From the NCBI RefSeq assembly GCF_000802305.1, contig NZ_JTDK01000014.1:62001-126000 (forward strand): a DNA stretch of 64,000 nt. The letters run 5' to 3'. The notes beneath the pieces are model-generated. The model saw nothing but the letters and a program-made list of their open reading frames with translations. It was not told the DNA's origin and did no database searches. The DNA comes from Microbacterium mangrovi (lineage in GTDB: Bacteria > Actinomycetota > Actinomycetes > Actinomycetales > Microbacteriaceae). Positions 42,037 through 51,378 of the stretch are shown in pieces. The stretch's first letter is position 1. Each line of letters starts with the position of its first letter. A program made the translations under genes and the position numbers.

Positions 42037-43218
42037 TTATCGCTCCGAGGTAGGGGCGAGAGGGGCAAGGGCTGAGGTGGCGGCACCGAGGATTCGTGCC
42101 TTCACGGTCTCGAGCACGACATCGGGGTCGATGGTGTCGGGCTCGTAGAGCCAGGCGATCATGCAGCCCAGACCCACTGCGATCAGCCAGTCGGCCCCGG
42201 TGCGGGCGTCGGCGCCGGCGACTCCCTGCGCCTGAAGCAGGGTGGTGAGCTCTTGCCGCGTCCATGCCAATTGCCGGGCGGCGGTGTCGTGCAGTGGATG
42301 CGCGGCGACCGTCGCTTCGCAGAGCAGCACGATCTCGGCGGCGGTCACCCAGCGGGGGAGTCGCTCGAGGTGCAGCATCCACGGGTCGTCGGTGACGCGG
42401 TCGTACAGGGCTGCGACGACGAGTTCGAGCAGGGCCTGTTTGGTGGGCGCGACGTGGATCAGGGCGGCTCGGGTCACGCCGGCGTCGTCGGCGACCATCT
42501 GCATCGACGTCTCGTAATAGCCGTGCCTGGCGTAGCGCTTCGCGGCCGCCGCGACGATCCGCGCGCGCGGATCATCACCGGCGAGGGCGGGCGGCAGTCG
42601 CGGTTCCGATGTCGGGGCGATGATGCGAGCAACGGCGGAGGCGCCGGCGAGGTGCGTGACGCGGCCCTCGAATTCGTCGAGTTGCGCAGGAATGTCGATC
42701 TGCCCGGGGAAATACAGTGTGAGGATCTGCAGACCTTCCCAGCCCGCGATGATCTCAGCTGTCGCGAGATCGCTTTCCGTGGCCGACAGTCCGATCGAAT
42801 CGAAGAACGCGCGTCCGCGTCGACGCCCCTCCTGGCGACGATGCAGCATCATGGGGTGGCCGGGATGCTCGGGGCTCGTGGCCTCGCCGAGCAAAGCGGT
42901 GAACAACTCGATCCACCCGGGCACGGCGTTGTTGGCGCGGGCGACGGCGGCGGCGCTCGGCGCCGATCCCGCGCGCAGCTCGGCCGCATTCCAGACGCGT
43001 TCCGATTGGGTGTCGAGCCGGGCGATGAGTGCGGTGAGGATCTCGCCGCGATTCGCAAAGTACCGCAGCACCGCGGGGTGTGAGATGCCGGCCTCGGAGG
43101 CGATTTCACGCAGCGAGGTGGCACGGTAGCCGTTGCGGACGAAGAGCATGTGAGCGGCATCGAGGATCGACTCAACCCGCTCGCGTCCCGTCCGGTAGGT
43201 GCCGCGCTTGCTCGCCAT
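42037..43218 (-). CDS. Double-headed TetR-family regulator
   Basis: A 393-residue protein made of two TetR-like units in series. Unit one has its HTH at about residues 15-60 (SILDAAHMLFVRNGY, then IASEAGISHPAVLRYF) and a ligand domain to about 205. Unit two restarts near residue 215 with RIVAAAAKRYARHGYYETS and VADDAGVTRAALIH, plus a second C-terminal domain. A typical TetR is about 200 residues, so this is twice normal length. ATG 43218 lies divergent from the MFS gene with the AGTTACC dyad between them, so it probably represses the MFS and glycosidase operon. Confidence 0.88.
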   Translation of the reverse strand: MASKRGTYRTGRERVESILDAAHMLFVRNGYRATSLREIASEAGISHPAVLRYFANRGEILTALIARLDTQSERVWNAAELRAGSAPSAAAVARANNAVPGWIELFTALLGEATSPEHPGHPMMLHRRQEGRRRGRAFFDSIGLSATESDLATAEIIAGWEGLQILTLYFPGQIDIPAQLDEFEGRVTHLAGASAVARIIAPTSEPRLPPALAGDDPRARIVAAAAKRYARHGYYETSMQMVADDAGVTRAALIHVAPTKQALLELVVAALYDRVTDDPWMLHLERLPRWVTAAEIVLLCEATVAAHPLHDTAARQLAWTRQELTTLLQAQGVAGADARTGADWLIAVGLGCMIAWLYEPDTIDPDVVLETVKARILGAATSALAPLAPTSER

Positions 43219-43253
43219 CTCTCCAGTATCTCGAATCGCTTGGTGTGGTGAAA

Positions 43254-43275
43254 AGTTACCGCTATGGTGGTAACT
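43254..43275. promoter_or_regulatory. AGTTACC-N8-GGTAACT operator
   Basis: AGTTACC (43254-43260) and GGTAACT (43269-43275) form a perfect inverted repeat with an eight-base spacer. It lies between the divergent TetR and MFS starts and fits a TetR operator. Confidence 0.7.
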
Positions 43276-43305
43276 CTACACTCGCCTTCCTGCTTGGAGA
43301 CATCG

Positions 43306-44565
43306 ATGTCTGACCACGCCGACACGCTCGCACAGCCCGAACAGTCCCGGATGAAAGTCCCGTCTTCCCTTCGACGCCTGTTTCGCCTGGCTCCGCTCGC
43401 CGCTTCGGCGGCCCCTCTCGCCTACGGCGTCACCGCCTACTTCATGGCGATCCAGGTTCAGCTGTTCGATGCCGACACCAAGGTCCAGAACCTGGCACTG
43501 ATCAACGCGCTCTCGGCCGTCGCCGCCATGGTCGCCCAGCCGATCTTCGGTGTGCTGTCCGATCGCACCCGCAGCCGCTGGGGTGCGCGTCATCCGTGGA
43601 TGCTCGTGGGCACCGCCATCGGCACGCTCGCCCTCATCTCGGCTGGTTTCGCGACGAACGTGGCGATGCTGACCGTGTGCGTCATGCTCATCCAGTTCGG
43701 TTACAACGCCTGGCAGGGACCGTTCTCCGCTCTGCTGCCCGATCGTGTTCCCGAACGGTTCCGGGGCCGCTACTCGACCGGGGTCGGGATCGGCGTTCTG
43801 CTGGGCGCCGTGCTCGGACCCGTTCTCGCCTCGTTCTTCGTGAAGACCATCCCGCTCGGATACCTGTCGCTCGCCGGCGTCGTGCTCCTGCTCATCGTGC
43901 TGTTCATCGCCCTCGTCCCCGGCATCGACAACCGAGGCGAGCCGCGCAAGCAGTTCTCGCTCATGGCGTTCCTGTCCGCGTTCTGGGTGAACCCCATCCG
44001 CCACCGCGACTTCTTCTGGGGGTTCACCGGGCGGATTCTGCTGTTCGGCGGATACACGATGCTCAGCGCCTACAGCCTCTACATCGCCCAGGACTACATC
44101 GGGCTCAGCCTCAACCAGGCGACCACGCTCGTGCCGCTACTGGGGCTGGCCGGGCTGCCCGGCCTTCTGATCGCGACCGCTGTGTCCGGACCGCTCTCCG
44201 ACCGCGTCGGTCGACGCAAGCCCTTCGTCCTGATCTCGGGCTTCACCATCGCGGCAGGGGCGGTCATCCCCTTCGCCCTGCCGTCGGTGCTCGGCCTCGT
44301 ACTGCAGACGATCGTGGTCACCATCGGATTCGGCGCGTTCGCCGCCGTCGACCAGGCGCTCATGGCGTCGGTGCTTCCCGACCCCGAGGACTTCGGCAAG
44401 GACCTCGGCGTGCTCAACCTCGCCGCAACGCTGCCGACCACGATCGCGCCCCTCGCCGCCGGAGCCATCGTCCTCGCCATCGGTTATGCGCCGCTGTTCC
44501 TCATCGTCGGCGCAATCGGCGTGCTCGGCGCTCTCGCCGTGCTCCCGATCCGCAGCCTGCGCTGA
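43306..44565 (+). CDS. MFS sugar transporter (GPH/SLC45-like)
   Basis: A 419-residue major-facilitator protein with 12 predicted helices. Loop 2-3 reads GVLSDRTRSRWGARHPW and the second-half repeat GPLSDRVGRRKPF. The first helix region PLAYGVTAYFMAIQ and the RSRWG motif resemble glycoside-cation symporters. ATG 43306 has GGAG seven bases upstream. It is followed 49 bases later by the triple glycosidase, so it probably imports the oligosaccharide the fusion degrades. The TetR-type dyad sits just ahead of it. Confidence 0.85.
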   Translation: MSDHADTLAQPEQSRMKVPSSLRRLFRLAPLAASAAPLAYGVTAYFMAIQVQLFDADTKVQNLALINALSAVAAMVAQPIFGVLSDRTRSRWGARHPWMLVGTAIGTLALISAGFATNVAMLTVCVMLIQFGYNAWQGPFSALLPDRVPERFRGRYSTGVGIGVLLGAVLGPVLASFFVKTIPLGYLSLAGVVLLLIVLFIALVPGIDNRGEPRKQFSLMAFLSAFWVNPIRHRDFFWGFTGRILLFGGYTMLSAYSLYIAQDYIGLSLNQATTLVPLLGLAGLPGLLIATAVSGPLSDRVGRRKPFVLISGFTIAAGAVIPFALPSVLGLVLQTIVVTIGFGAFAAVDQALMASVLPDPEDFGKDLGVLNLAATLPTTIAPLAAGAIVLAIGYAPLFLIVGAIGVLGALAVLPIRSLR

Positions 44566-44614
44566 CACTTCGAGACATCCACCTGGTGCCCTCGCACCCC
44601 ATCGAAAGGACGAG

Positions 44615-47600
44615 ATGAACGACTCCACCGCGCTCGAGCGCATCCTCCCCGTACCCCGGATCATCGAGGAGCACCATGGCCAGGTCCGCATCCATCCGGG
44701 CACCGCTCTGACGGTCGCGTCGGCTGAGCTGCTGCCGTCGGCCCGGCTCTTCGCCGAACGGCTCGAAGCCTGGGCGGGCATGTCCCTGTCCGACCCGCGC
44801 GTCCGCGAGGCGTCGCCCGGCGGCATCCATCTCGTCGTCGACGCCGATGACGAGATGATCGCCGCCGTGCCGTCTGCCACCGGAGTCGCGGCCGACGGCA
44901 GCGACCTCGGCGCGGAGCGCTCCGCGCTCACGCTGTCGGCCGACGGCATCCGTGTGGTCGGCGCCTCGAACGCGGGTGTGCACCACGCGGCGACGACGCT
45001 GGCAGCGATCGCCGAACAGGCCGAGCAGGATGCCGAAGGGCTCGTACTGCCCGCGGCCGCCATCGCGGATGGGCCGAGCCTCGCGTGGCGAGGTCTGTCG
45101 TTCGACGTCGTGCGCGCGACCTTCACCACGAGCGAGGTGCGACGCGTTATCGAACTGCTTGACAGGTACCACATGAACGTGCTTCACCTGCACCTCACCG
45201 ATGACCAGGGCTGGCGGATCGAGATCCCGTCCCGCCCGGAGCTGACCCCGGCAGGCAGCACGTTCTTCACGCACTCCGAGTACCGCGAGCTCGTCGCGTT
45301 CGCGCAGGAGCGGTTCATCACCATCGTGCCCGAGGTCGATATGCCCGGGCACTCATCGGCGGCACTGGCGGCTTACCCCGAGCTCACCCGGTCGGGAACG
45401 GCGTGGGCGTACCCGGCCGACCCGATGGAAGCGATCGCCCTGCTGGCCTCCGGCGAGCGCGAGCCCCAGTTCCTCGATCCCGACAACGACGAGGTGTGGA
45501 CGTTCGTGGACGACGTCGTCGCGGAGCTCGCCGCACTCACGCCGGGGCGTTTCCTGCACATCGGCGGCGACGAGGCCTTCGGCATGCCGGAGGAGGACCA
45601 TGCCGCCTTCGTCCGTCGCGCGCGCGCGATCGTCCGACGCCACGGCAAGGAGCCGATCGGCTGGCAGGAAACCGTCCGCGCCGACGCACAGCCGGAGGAG
45701 CTGATCCAGCTCTGGATCGACAGTGACTCGACCCCATCGGCCGACGATCCTCTGCTCTCCATGTTGCCGCCGCGGATCACCGAGATGCTTCTCGATGCGT
45801 TCGCCGGAGCCTCTGCAGATCCGCAGCGCGCGATCGACACGCGTGCCCGCGTCATCATGTCGCGCACCGGCCTCGCGTACCTCGACGCCCCGTACGCGGA
45901 GGCGTCGACCCATCCTGACAGTGAGGCCCGTCGGGGGCGGGTCGGGATGCCCGGATACCCGGCCACGACGATCGAGGGCTCCGTCACTGCCCCGATTCCC
46001 GGCATCGACGCGCAGACCGACCTCGACGTCGTCGGCTTCGAGGCCGCGATCTGGTGCGAGACCGTGAGGGACTTCGACGACCTCAGCTTCCTGCTGCTGC
46101 CCCGGCTGCCCGGACTCGCACAGCGCGCCTGGGCCGCCGGGCCGGCCCGCGACTGGGACGACCTTCGCGAACGCCTGGCTGCACAGGCACCAGCATGGCG
46201 GCGCGACGGTCTCGCCTTCCACCATGCACCATCCATCGACTGGCGAGGCGAGCCCTCGCAGAAGGAGCCCCCAATGTCCCGCGTACCCGATGGTTTCCTC
46301 TGGGGAGCATCCACCTCGGCCCACCAGGTGGAGGGCGACAACATCTCCAGTGACATCTGGCGGCTCGAGGGCAACGGCCCGATCATGGCCGAGTACTCGG
46401 GCGACGCCGTCGACCACTATCACCGCTACCCCGAAGACATGAAGCTGCTCGCGGATGCCGGACTCAACGCCTACCGCTTCGGCATCGAGTGGGCGCGCAT
46501 CGAGCCCGAACCGGGGCGCTGGTCGAACGCCCAGCTCGCGCACTACCGTGGCATGATCGACCAGGCACGGAGCCTCGGGCTTGAGCCCGTCGTGACGCTG
46601 CACCACTTCACCTCGCCGTACTGGTTCGCCGAAGCCGGCGGCTGGATGGGCGACGACGCGCTCGACCGGTGGGCGCGGTACATCGAGAAGGTCTCGGGCA
46701 TCCTCGGCGACGTGCAGTGGGTGTGCACCATCAACGAGCCCAACATGGTGGCGCTCATGCAGGTCTTTCTCGGGGCTGATCTGACGGCCGATGCGCTCTC
46801 GGGCGGCATCACTCTCGCCCACGACGGGCCCCTGATGCCCGACGCCGCACTCAGCGCGCGACTCGTCGAGGCGCACCGCATCGCCACGCGGATCCTCCGC
46901 GAACGCACCAGCGCCAAGGTCGGCTGGACGATCGCCCAGCAGGCGTACACGCCCACCGAGGGCAACGAGGAGATTTTCCAACGGGTCACTTGGGCCTGGG
47001 AGGATCTGTTCCTCGAGGCCTCCCGCGACGACGACTTCGTGGGAGTGCAGTCGTACACGACCCAGCCCGTCGGGCCGGATGGCCCGGTGCCGCATCCGCC
47101 GTACCCCGACAACACGATCACCGGGTGGGCGTACCGGCCCGACGCGCTCGGCATCGCCCTTCGCCACGCCCACGAAGTGACGGGCAAGCCGCTGCTCGTC
47201 ACCGAGAACGGCATCGCCACCGCCGACGACGCCCGCCGCATCGACTACACCCGCGAAGCGCTGCGCCACCTCGCCGCAGCGATCGAGGACGGCATCGACG
47301 TGCGCGGATACCTACACTGGTCGGCCCTCGACAACTACGAGTGGGGCCACTGGGCGCCCACCTTCGGACTCATCGCGGTCGACCGCGAAACGTTCGAACG
47401 TCGGCCGAAGCCGAGCCTCGCCTGGCTCGGCGAGGTCGCCCTCTCGAACGCCGCGCACATCCCGGTGGGGACGACCTCGTTCGCGCCGGCGGCGGTCGGG
47501 TCATCCGCGCCCGCGAACAGCCGCCTCGACGCCGTCGCCCGGCTCACTCTGGAGCAGAAGGTGCGACTGCTGACCGGTGCTTCGGCGTGGTCGCTCCACG

Positions 47601-50278
47601 AGGAGCCCGCTGTCGGGCTCCGTAGCATCGTCGTCTCGGACGGCCCGACCGGCGTGCGCGGGCAGGCACTGGACGACCGCGCCCCGTCCGCGAGCCTGCC
47701 TTCCGCGAGCTGCATCGCGGCGAGCTGGGATCTCGACAGGTTGCGCACCCTCGGCCGGCTGATCGCCTCCGAAGCGCGCTCGAAGGGGGTCGACGTGGTG
47801 CTCGGTCCGACGATCAACCTCCACCGCAGTCCGCGCGGCGGTCGCGACTTCGAGGCGTTCAGCGAGGACCCGTGGCTCGCCGGCACGCTCGCATCGACCT
47901 ATGTGGAGGCAGTCCAGGCTGAAGGGGTCGGTGCGACCCCGAAGCACTTCGTCGCCAACGACAGCGAGACCGACCGGCACACCATCGACGTCCACCTCGA
48001 TGAGCGCACGCTGCGCGAGCTCTATCTGGCCCCGTTCGAGCGTGCGGTGGCCTCGGGCGCCTGGATGATCATGTCGTCATACAACCGGGTCAACGGCGTC
48101 GCTGCCTCGGCCAACGAACTGCTGACCTCGCCGCTGAAGGACGAATGGGGCTTCGATGGCGTCGTGATCTCCGACTGGGGCGCCGTCACCGACACGGTCG
48201 CGTCCGCTGCATCGGGTCAGGACCTGATCATGCCCGGACCTGTCGGGCCGTGGGGGGATGCCTTGCTCACCGCGGTCCGCGCGGGCGAGATCGGCGAGAG
48301 CGTCATCGACGACAAGGTGGAGCGGCTGCTCCGGCTCGCCGAGCGGGTCGGGGCGCTCGAATCGGCGCCGCGCACCGAGGTCCCGTCGCCCTGGGTTGAT
48401 GAGGACATCGCCGAGATCCTTCGCGAAGCGGCCGCCGACGGCATGGTGCTCGCACGCAACACCGGGATTCTGCCCCTGGCCGACGAGGGTCAGCGCATCG
48501 CCGTCATCGGTCATCACGCGCTGGTCGGGCGCGGGCAGGGGGGAGGCTCCGCATCGGTCTTCCCGCCCTACCAGGTCAGCCCTCTGGCGGGCATCCGCTC
48601 GGCTTACACGAACGTGACAGCGACTCTCGGCGTGCCGCCGGCTCCCGAACTCCGCCCCCTTTCTGCGGACGCGCTGAGCCACGGCGAAGCGCCCGGCTTC
48701 GAGGTGGAGTACCTCGACGCCGACGGTGCGCCGTTCGCTTCGGAAGTCTTCCCGAGCGGCCGGTTCGGATGGCTCGGCGACGCGAACCTGGCCCTCGCGG
48801 CGACGATCCGCATGCGCTCCACCTACGTCGCCCCGGCCGCGGGAGTCCGGCGGCTCGGGGTCGCCGGCCTCGGCGGTCTGGAGTGGAAGGTCGACGGGAA
48901 GGTCCTCTTCTCGGGGCGGGTCGGCCCGGCCGAAGGCGTCGATCCCGTCGAGGCGGTGCTGCACCCGAAGGCGCAGACCGAGGAATTCGTGTTGGCCGAG
49001 GGCCAGCGCGTCGACATCGAGGTGACGATCCGGCCCTTCCTTCCCGGCGGCTTCCCATTCGCATCGCTCATCGTCGGCGAGGAGGAGATCTTCGACGCCC
49101 CCGAGGTCGAACTAGAGCGTGCCGTCGCAGCGGCCCGCGAAGCCGACGTCGCCGTTGTCGTCGTCGGCACCACCGACGTGATCGAGTCGGAGGGTTACGA
49201 CCGCGCAACGCTCGCACTGCCCGTGGGGCACGACGAACTGGTGCGCGCGGTCGCCTCGGTCAATGACCGCACGATCGTCGTCGTGAATGCGGGCGCGCCC
49301 GTGCTCATGCCGTGGTTCGACGAGGTCGCGGCCGTGGTTCTCTCCTGGTTCCCAGGGCAGGAGTTCGGCAACGCGCTCGCCGACGTCCTGTGCGGTGACC
49401 GCGAACCCGGCGGGCGGATGCCAACCACATGGCCGCGCACGGAAGCCGACGTGCCGATCTGGGCGGTCGAGCCCGTCGACGGCGTGCTCGACTACGCGGA
49501 GCGGGGCGACATCGGCTACCGGGCATGGTCTCGCCCGGGGCATCCTGCGCCCTTGCTGGCCTTCGGTTCGGGGCTCGGGTACACGACGTGGGCGACGTCG
49601 AACGAGAATGCGGAGGCCATGCCCGACGGGGGAGTGCGCGTCACCGCCGAGGTCGAGAACACGGGCGGACGCGTCGGCAAGCAGGTCGTGCAGGCCTACC
49701 TCACGAGAACGGGACCGACGGAGGTCGACCGCCCGGAGCTCTGGCTCGCCGGATACGCCGTCGTACGCGCCGAGCCCGGCACGGTGACCGAGATCTCCAT
49801 CGACCTCGAACCGCGCGCGTTCGCGCACTGGTCGGTCGAGTCGCACGCCTGGGCCGTGGAGCCCGGGAGCTACGCGGTGCGACTCGGCACCGGGGTCGAC
49901 GCCCTGAGTGAACCACTGCCGGTCGAGATCACGAGCGCGGCGACCGCCCTCCGCACAGTCAGGCCCGACGATGTCGCATTCGGAATCCGCAGCGACTTCG
50001 CACCGCGCACGGTAGCACCGGCGAGCCCGGTTGCCGAGCAGCACGGGGGTGCCGTGGACGGCCCCGTTCCGACCGCGGCGAGCCCGCTCGGCGACCTCCT
50101 CGATCACCCGGTGACCAGGACCGTCATCGAGCAGACCGTGCCCGATCTCGCGACCCATCCCATGCTCGGGATGATCAAAGCGATGCCCCTCGCGACGGTG
50201 CTGACGATGGCCGCCGGGCAGATCCCGCCGGAGACGGCGCAGCTCCTTGCCGACCGGCTCGCGGCGGTCGCGGGCTGA
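44615..50278 (+). CDS. GH20-GH1-GH3 triple glycoside hydrolase in one frame
   Basis: An uninterrupted 1,887-residue frame starting ATG 44615 (AAAGGA upstream). Residues 1-545 are GH20 (beta-N-acetylhexosaminidase type) with the catalytic pair Asp319-Glu320 in HIGGDEAFG. Residues 554-945 are GH1 (beta-glucosidase type) with acid/base Glu708 in TINEPN and nucleophile Glu864 in VTENG. Residues 969-1790 are GH3 with nucleophile Asp1187 in VISDWG, a PA14-like insertion and a fibronectin-III-like end. A tail of about 100 residues follows. No signal peptide is seen, so it is cytosolic. A strong ribosome-binding site precedes internal Met554, suggesting fusion of former separate genes. The likely substrate is a mixed GlcNAc/glucose beta-linked oligosaccharide. 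Confidence 0.88.
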   Translation: MNDSTALERILPVPRIIEEHHGQVRIHPGTALTVASAELLPSARLFAERLEAWAGMSLSDPRVREASPGGIHLVVDADDEMIAAVPSATGVAADGSDLGAERSALTLSADGIRVVGASNAGVHHAATTLAAIAEQAEQDAEGLVLPAAAIADGPSLAWRGLSFDVVRATFTTSEVRRVIELLDRYHMNVLHLHLTDDQGWRIEIPSRPELTPAGSTFFTHSEYRELVAFAQERFITIVPEVDMPGHSSAALAAYPELTRSGTAWAYPADPMEAIALLASGEREPQFLDPDNDEVWTFVDDVVAELAALTPGRFLHIGGDEAFGMPEEDHAAFVRRARAIVRRHGKEPIGWQETVRADAQPEELIQLWIDSDSTPSADDPLLSMLPPRITEMLLDAFAGASADPQRAIDTRARVIMSRTGLAYLDAPYAEASTHPDSEARRGRVGMPGYPATTIEGSVTAPIPGIDAQTDLDVVGFEAAIWCETVRDFDDLSFLLLPRLPGLAQRAWAAGPARDWDDLRERLAAQAPAWRRDGLAFHHAPSIDWRGEPSQKEPPMSRVPDGFLWGASTSAHQVEGDNISSDIWRLEGNGPIMAEYSGDAVDHYHRYPEDMKLLADAGLNAYRFGIEWARIEPEPGRWSNAQLAHYRGMIDQARSLGLEPVVTLHHFTSPYWFAEAGGWMGDDALDRWARYIEKVSGILGDVQWVCTINEPNMVALMQVFLGADLTADALSGGITLAHDGPLMPDAALSARLVEAHRIATRILRERTSAKVGWTIAQQAYTPTEGNEEIFQRVTWAWEDLFLEASRDDDFVGVQSYTTQPVGPDGPVPHPPYPDNTITGWAYRPDALGIALRHAHEVTGKPLLVTENGIATADDARRIDYTREALRHLAAAIEDGIDVRGYLHWSALDNYEWGHWAPTFGLIAVDRETFERRPKPSLAWLGEVALSNAAHIPVGTTSFAPAAVGSSAPANSRLDAVARLTLEQKVRLLTGASAWSLHEEPAVGLRSIVVSDGPTGVRGQALDDRAPSASLPSASCIAASWDLDRLRTLGRLIASEARSKGVDVVLGPTINLHRSPRGGRDFEAFSEDPWLAGTLASTYVEAVQAEGVGATPKHFVANDSETDRHTIDVHLDERTLRELYLAPFERAVASGAWMIMSSYNRVNGVAASANELLTSPLKDEWGFDGVVISDWGAVTDTVASAASGQDLIMPGPVGPWGDALLTAVRAGEIGESVIDDKVERLLRLAERVGALESAPRTEVPSPWVDEDIAEILREAAADGMVLARNTGILPLADEGQRIAVIGHHALVGRGQGGGSASVFPPYQVSPLAGIRSAYTNVTATLGVPPAPELRPLSADALSHGEAPGFEVEYLDADGAPFASEVFPSGRFGWLGDANLALAATIRMRSTYVAPAAGVRRLGVAGLGGLEWKVDGKVLFSGRVGPAEGVDPVEAVLHPKAQTEEFVLAEGQRVDIEVTIRPFLPGGFPFASLIVGEEEIFDAPEVELERAVAAAREADVAVVVVGTTDVIESEGYDRATLALPVGHDELVRAVASVNDRTIVVVNAGAPVLMPWFDEVAAVVLSWFPGQEFGNALADVLCGDREPGGRMPTTWPRTEADVPIWAVEPVDGVLDYAERGDIGYRAWSRPGHPAPLLAFGSGLGYTTWATSNENAEAMPDGGVRVTAEVENTGGRVGKQVVQAYLTRTGPTEVDRPELWLAGYAVVRAEPGTVTEISIDLEPRAFAHWSVESHAWAVEPGSYAVRLGTGVDALSEPLPVEITSAATALRTVRPDDVAFGIRSDFAPRTVAPASPVAEQHGGAVDGPVPTAASPLGDLLDHPVTRTVIEQTVPDLATHPMLGMIKAMPLATVLTMAAGQIPPETAQLLADRLAAVAG
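46259..46276 (+). promoter_or_regulatory. Internal ribosome-binding site and start at the GH20/GH1 junction
   Basis: AGAAGGAG (46259-46266) lies seven bases before ATG 46274 (Met554), exactly where the GH1 domain begins (MSRVPDGFLWGAS). A stand-alone GH1 or GH1-GH3 protein could be made from the same message. Confidence 0.65.
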
Positions 50279-50287
50279 CCCCGTCTG

Positions 50288-50314
50288 TGGGGCGGCGGAT
50301 CTTCCGTCGCCCCA
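50288..50314. terminator. Hairpin between convergent fusion and deaminase genes
   Basis: TGGGGCGGCGGA (50288-50299) pairs with 50303-50314 with one G-T pair, around a three-base loop. It is a likely shared terminator. Confidence 0.5.
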
Positions 50315-50385
50315 CGAGCTCGACCGGCGACGCAGACGTCCTTGTGCCCAGCTTGCGAGTTGGTTTGCTCGTCCTCGCATCGAGG

Positions 50386-51378
50386 TCAGTTCGACTCGTA
50401 GTGGCCGCCGTTGCCGACTCGTGCTCTCAGAGCGCTTCGGGTTGATTCGTCGATGAATGCAGCATCCACGCTGTCGGAGTCGAGCCGCGCGAGAGCCGCA
50501 GCGTCGAAGCCGAGCTCATCGCTCAGCACCTGTCGCTCCGCAGAGAGAGGCGATCGGGTCTGTCGTGGGTTGTCGTCTCCGAGGACAACCGCCACGCCCG
50601 CTTTCCGGAACACGGCGGCGGGGTGATGGCGTCGAGCGGCGATGGCACCCGTGTAGAGATTCGATGTCGGGCAGATTTCGATGTAGATGCCTTGATCTGC
50701 CATCTGCCGGAGGGCGTCGTCGTCGGCGGCGACGTGTGCGCCGTGGCCGATTCGGGAGACCCCGAACAGTCGGACGGCGTCGAGAGCGGCATGCGCGGGC
50801 GCGGCCTCTGCCGCGTGGCACGTGAGGCCGAGGCCGGCGCTGCGGGCGATCGCGAAAGCCTCGACATACGGATCGAGCGATGGGAAGCGGAGTTCATCGC
50901 CGGCGAGGTCGAATCCGACGACACCGCTGCCCGCGAAGCGGGCTGCGGCTGCTGCGACTCGAGCGTTGAGTTCTGCGTCGTGCAGCCGAAGAGCCGCCAC
51001 GACGACCCCGGCCGGCATCCCACTGTTCGTGGTCCCTTGGCTGACGCCCTCGCAGACCGCGGCGACGACGTCGTCCAGCGGGAGATCCTGGCTGACGTGT
51101 GTGGCAGGCCCGAAGCGTAGCTCGAGATAGTCCTGTCCGTCTGCGGCGGCATCCTCCACGGCCTCGCAGGCGATGCGGGCAAGCGACTCATAGTCGGCGA
51201 AGAACGGGTAGCTCGACGACACCTTCTCCAGGTAGACGGTCAGGTCCGCTGGCGCGTCGAGTTGAAGCGCTCTTTCCCAATCCCGGTCAGCGCCGGGGAT
51301 GTCGAGCTTGCGTGCGAGTTCGAGGGCGGTGGCAGGGCGCACTCGACCCTCGAGGTGCGTGTGCAGATTGATCAGCAT
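50386..51378 (-). CDS. Adenosine deaminase family protein
   Basis: A 330-residue TIM-barrel amidohydrolase. Zinc-ligand and catalytic motifs are in the adenosine-deaminase order: NLHTHLEGRV at the N-terminus, ELRFGP, FDLAGDE, HAAEAAP near residue 188, IGHGAHVA near residue 212, and LGDDNPRQ in place of the usual S.NTDDP. It deaminates adenosine or a related aminopurine nucleoside. The start ATG 51378 overlaps the nucleoside hydrolase stop by seven bases. It is last in the leftward MFS-hydrolase-deaminase operon. The altered DDNP motif leaves room for a non-standard substrate. Confidence 0.82.
   Translation of the reverse strand: MLINLHTHLEGRVRPATALELARKLDIPGADRDWERALQLDAPADLTVYLEKVSSSYPFFADYESLARIACEAVEDAAADGQDYLELRFGPATHVSQDLPLDDVVAAVCEGVSQGTTNSGMPAGVVVAALRLHDAELNARVAAAAARFAGSGVVGFDLAGDELRFPSLDPYVEAFAIARSAGLGLTCHAAEAAPAHAALDAVRLFGVSRIGHGAHVAADDDALRQMADQGIYIEICPTSNLYTGAIAARRHHPAAVFRKAGVAVVLGDDNPRQTRSPLSAERQVLSDELGFDAAALARLDSDSVDAAFIDESTRSALRARVGNGGHYESN

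Noticed and set aside
45353..47269. A 638-codon frame antisense to the GH20-GH1 region
   Set aside because: Shadow of the glycosidase frame, which carries intact catalytic motifs.
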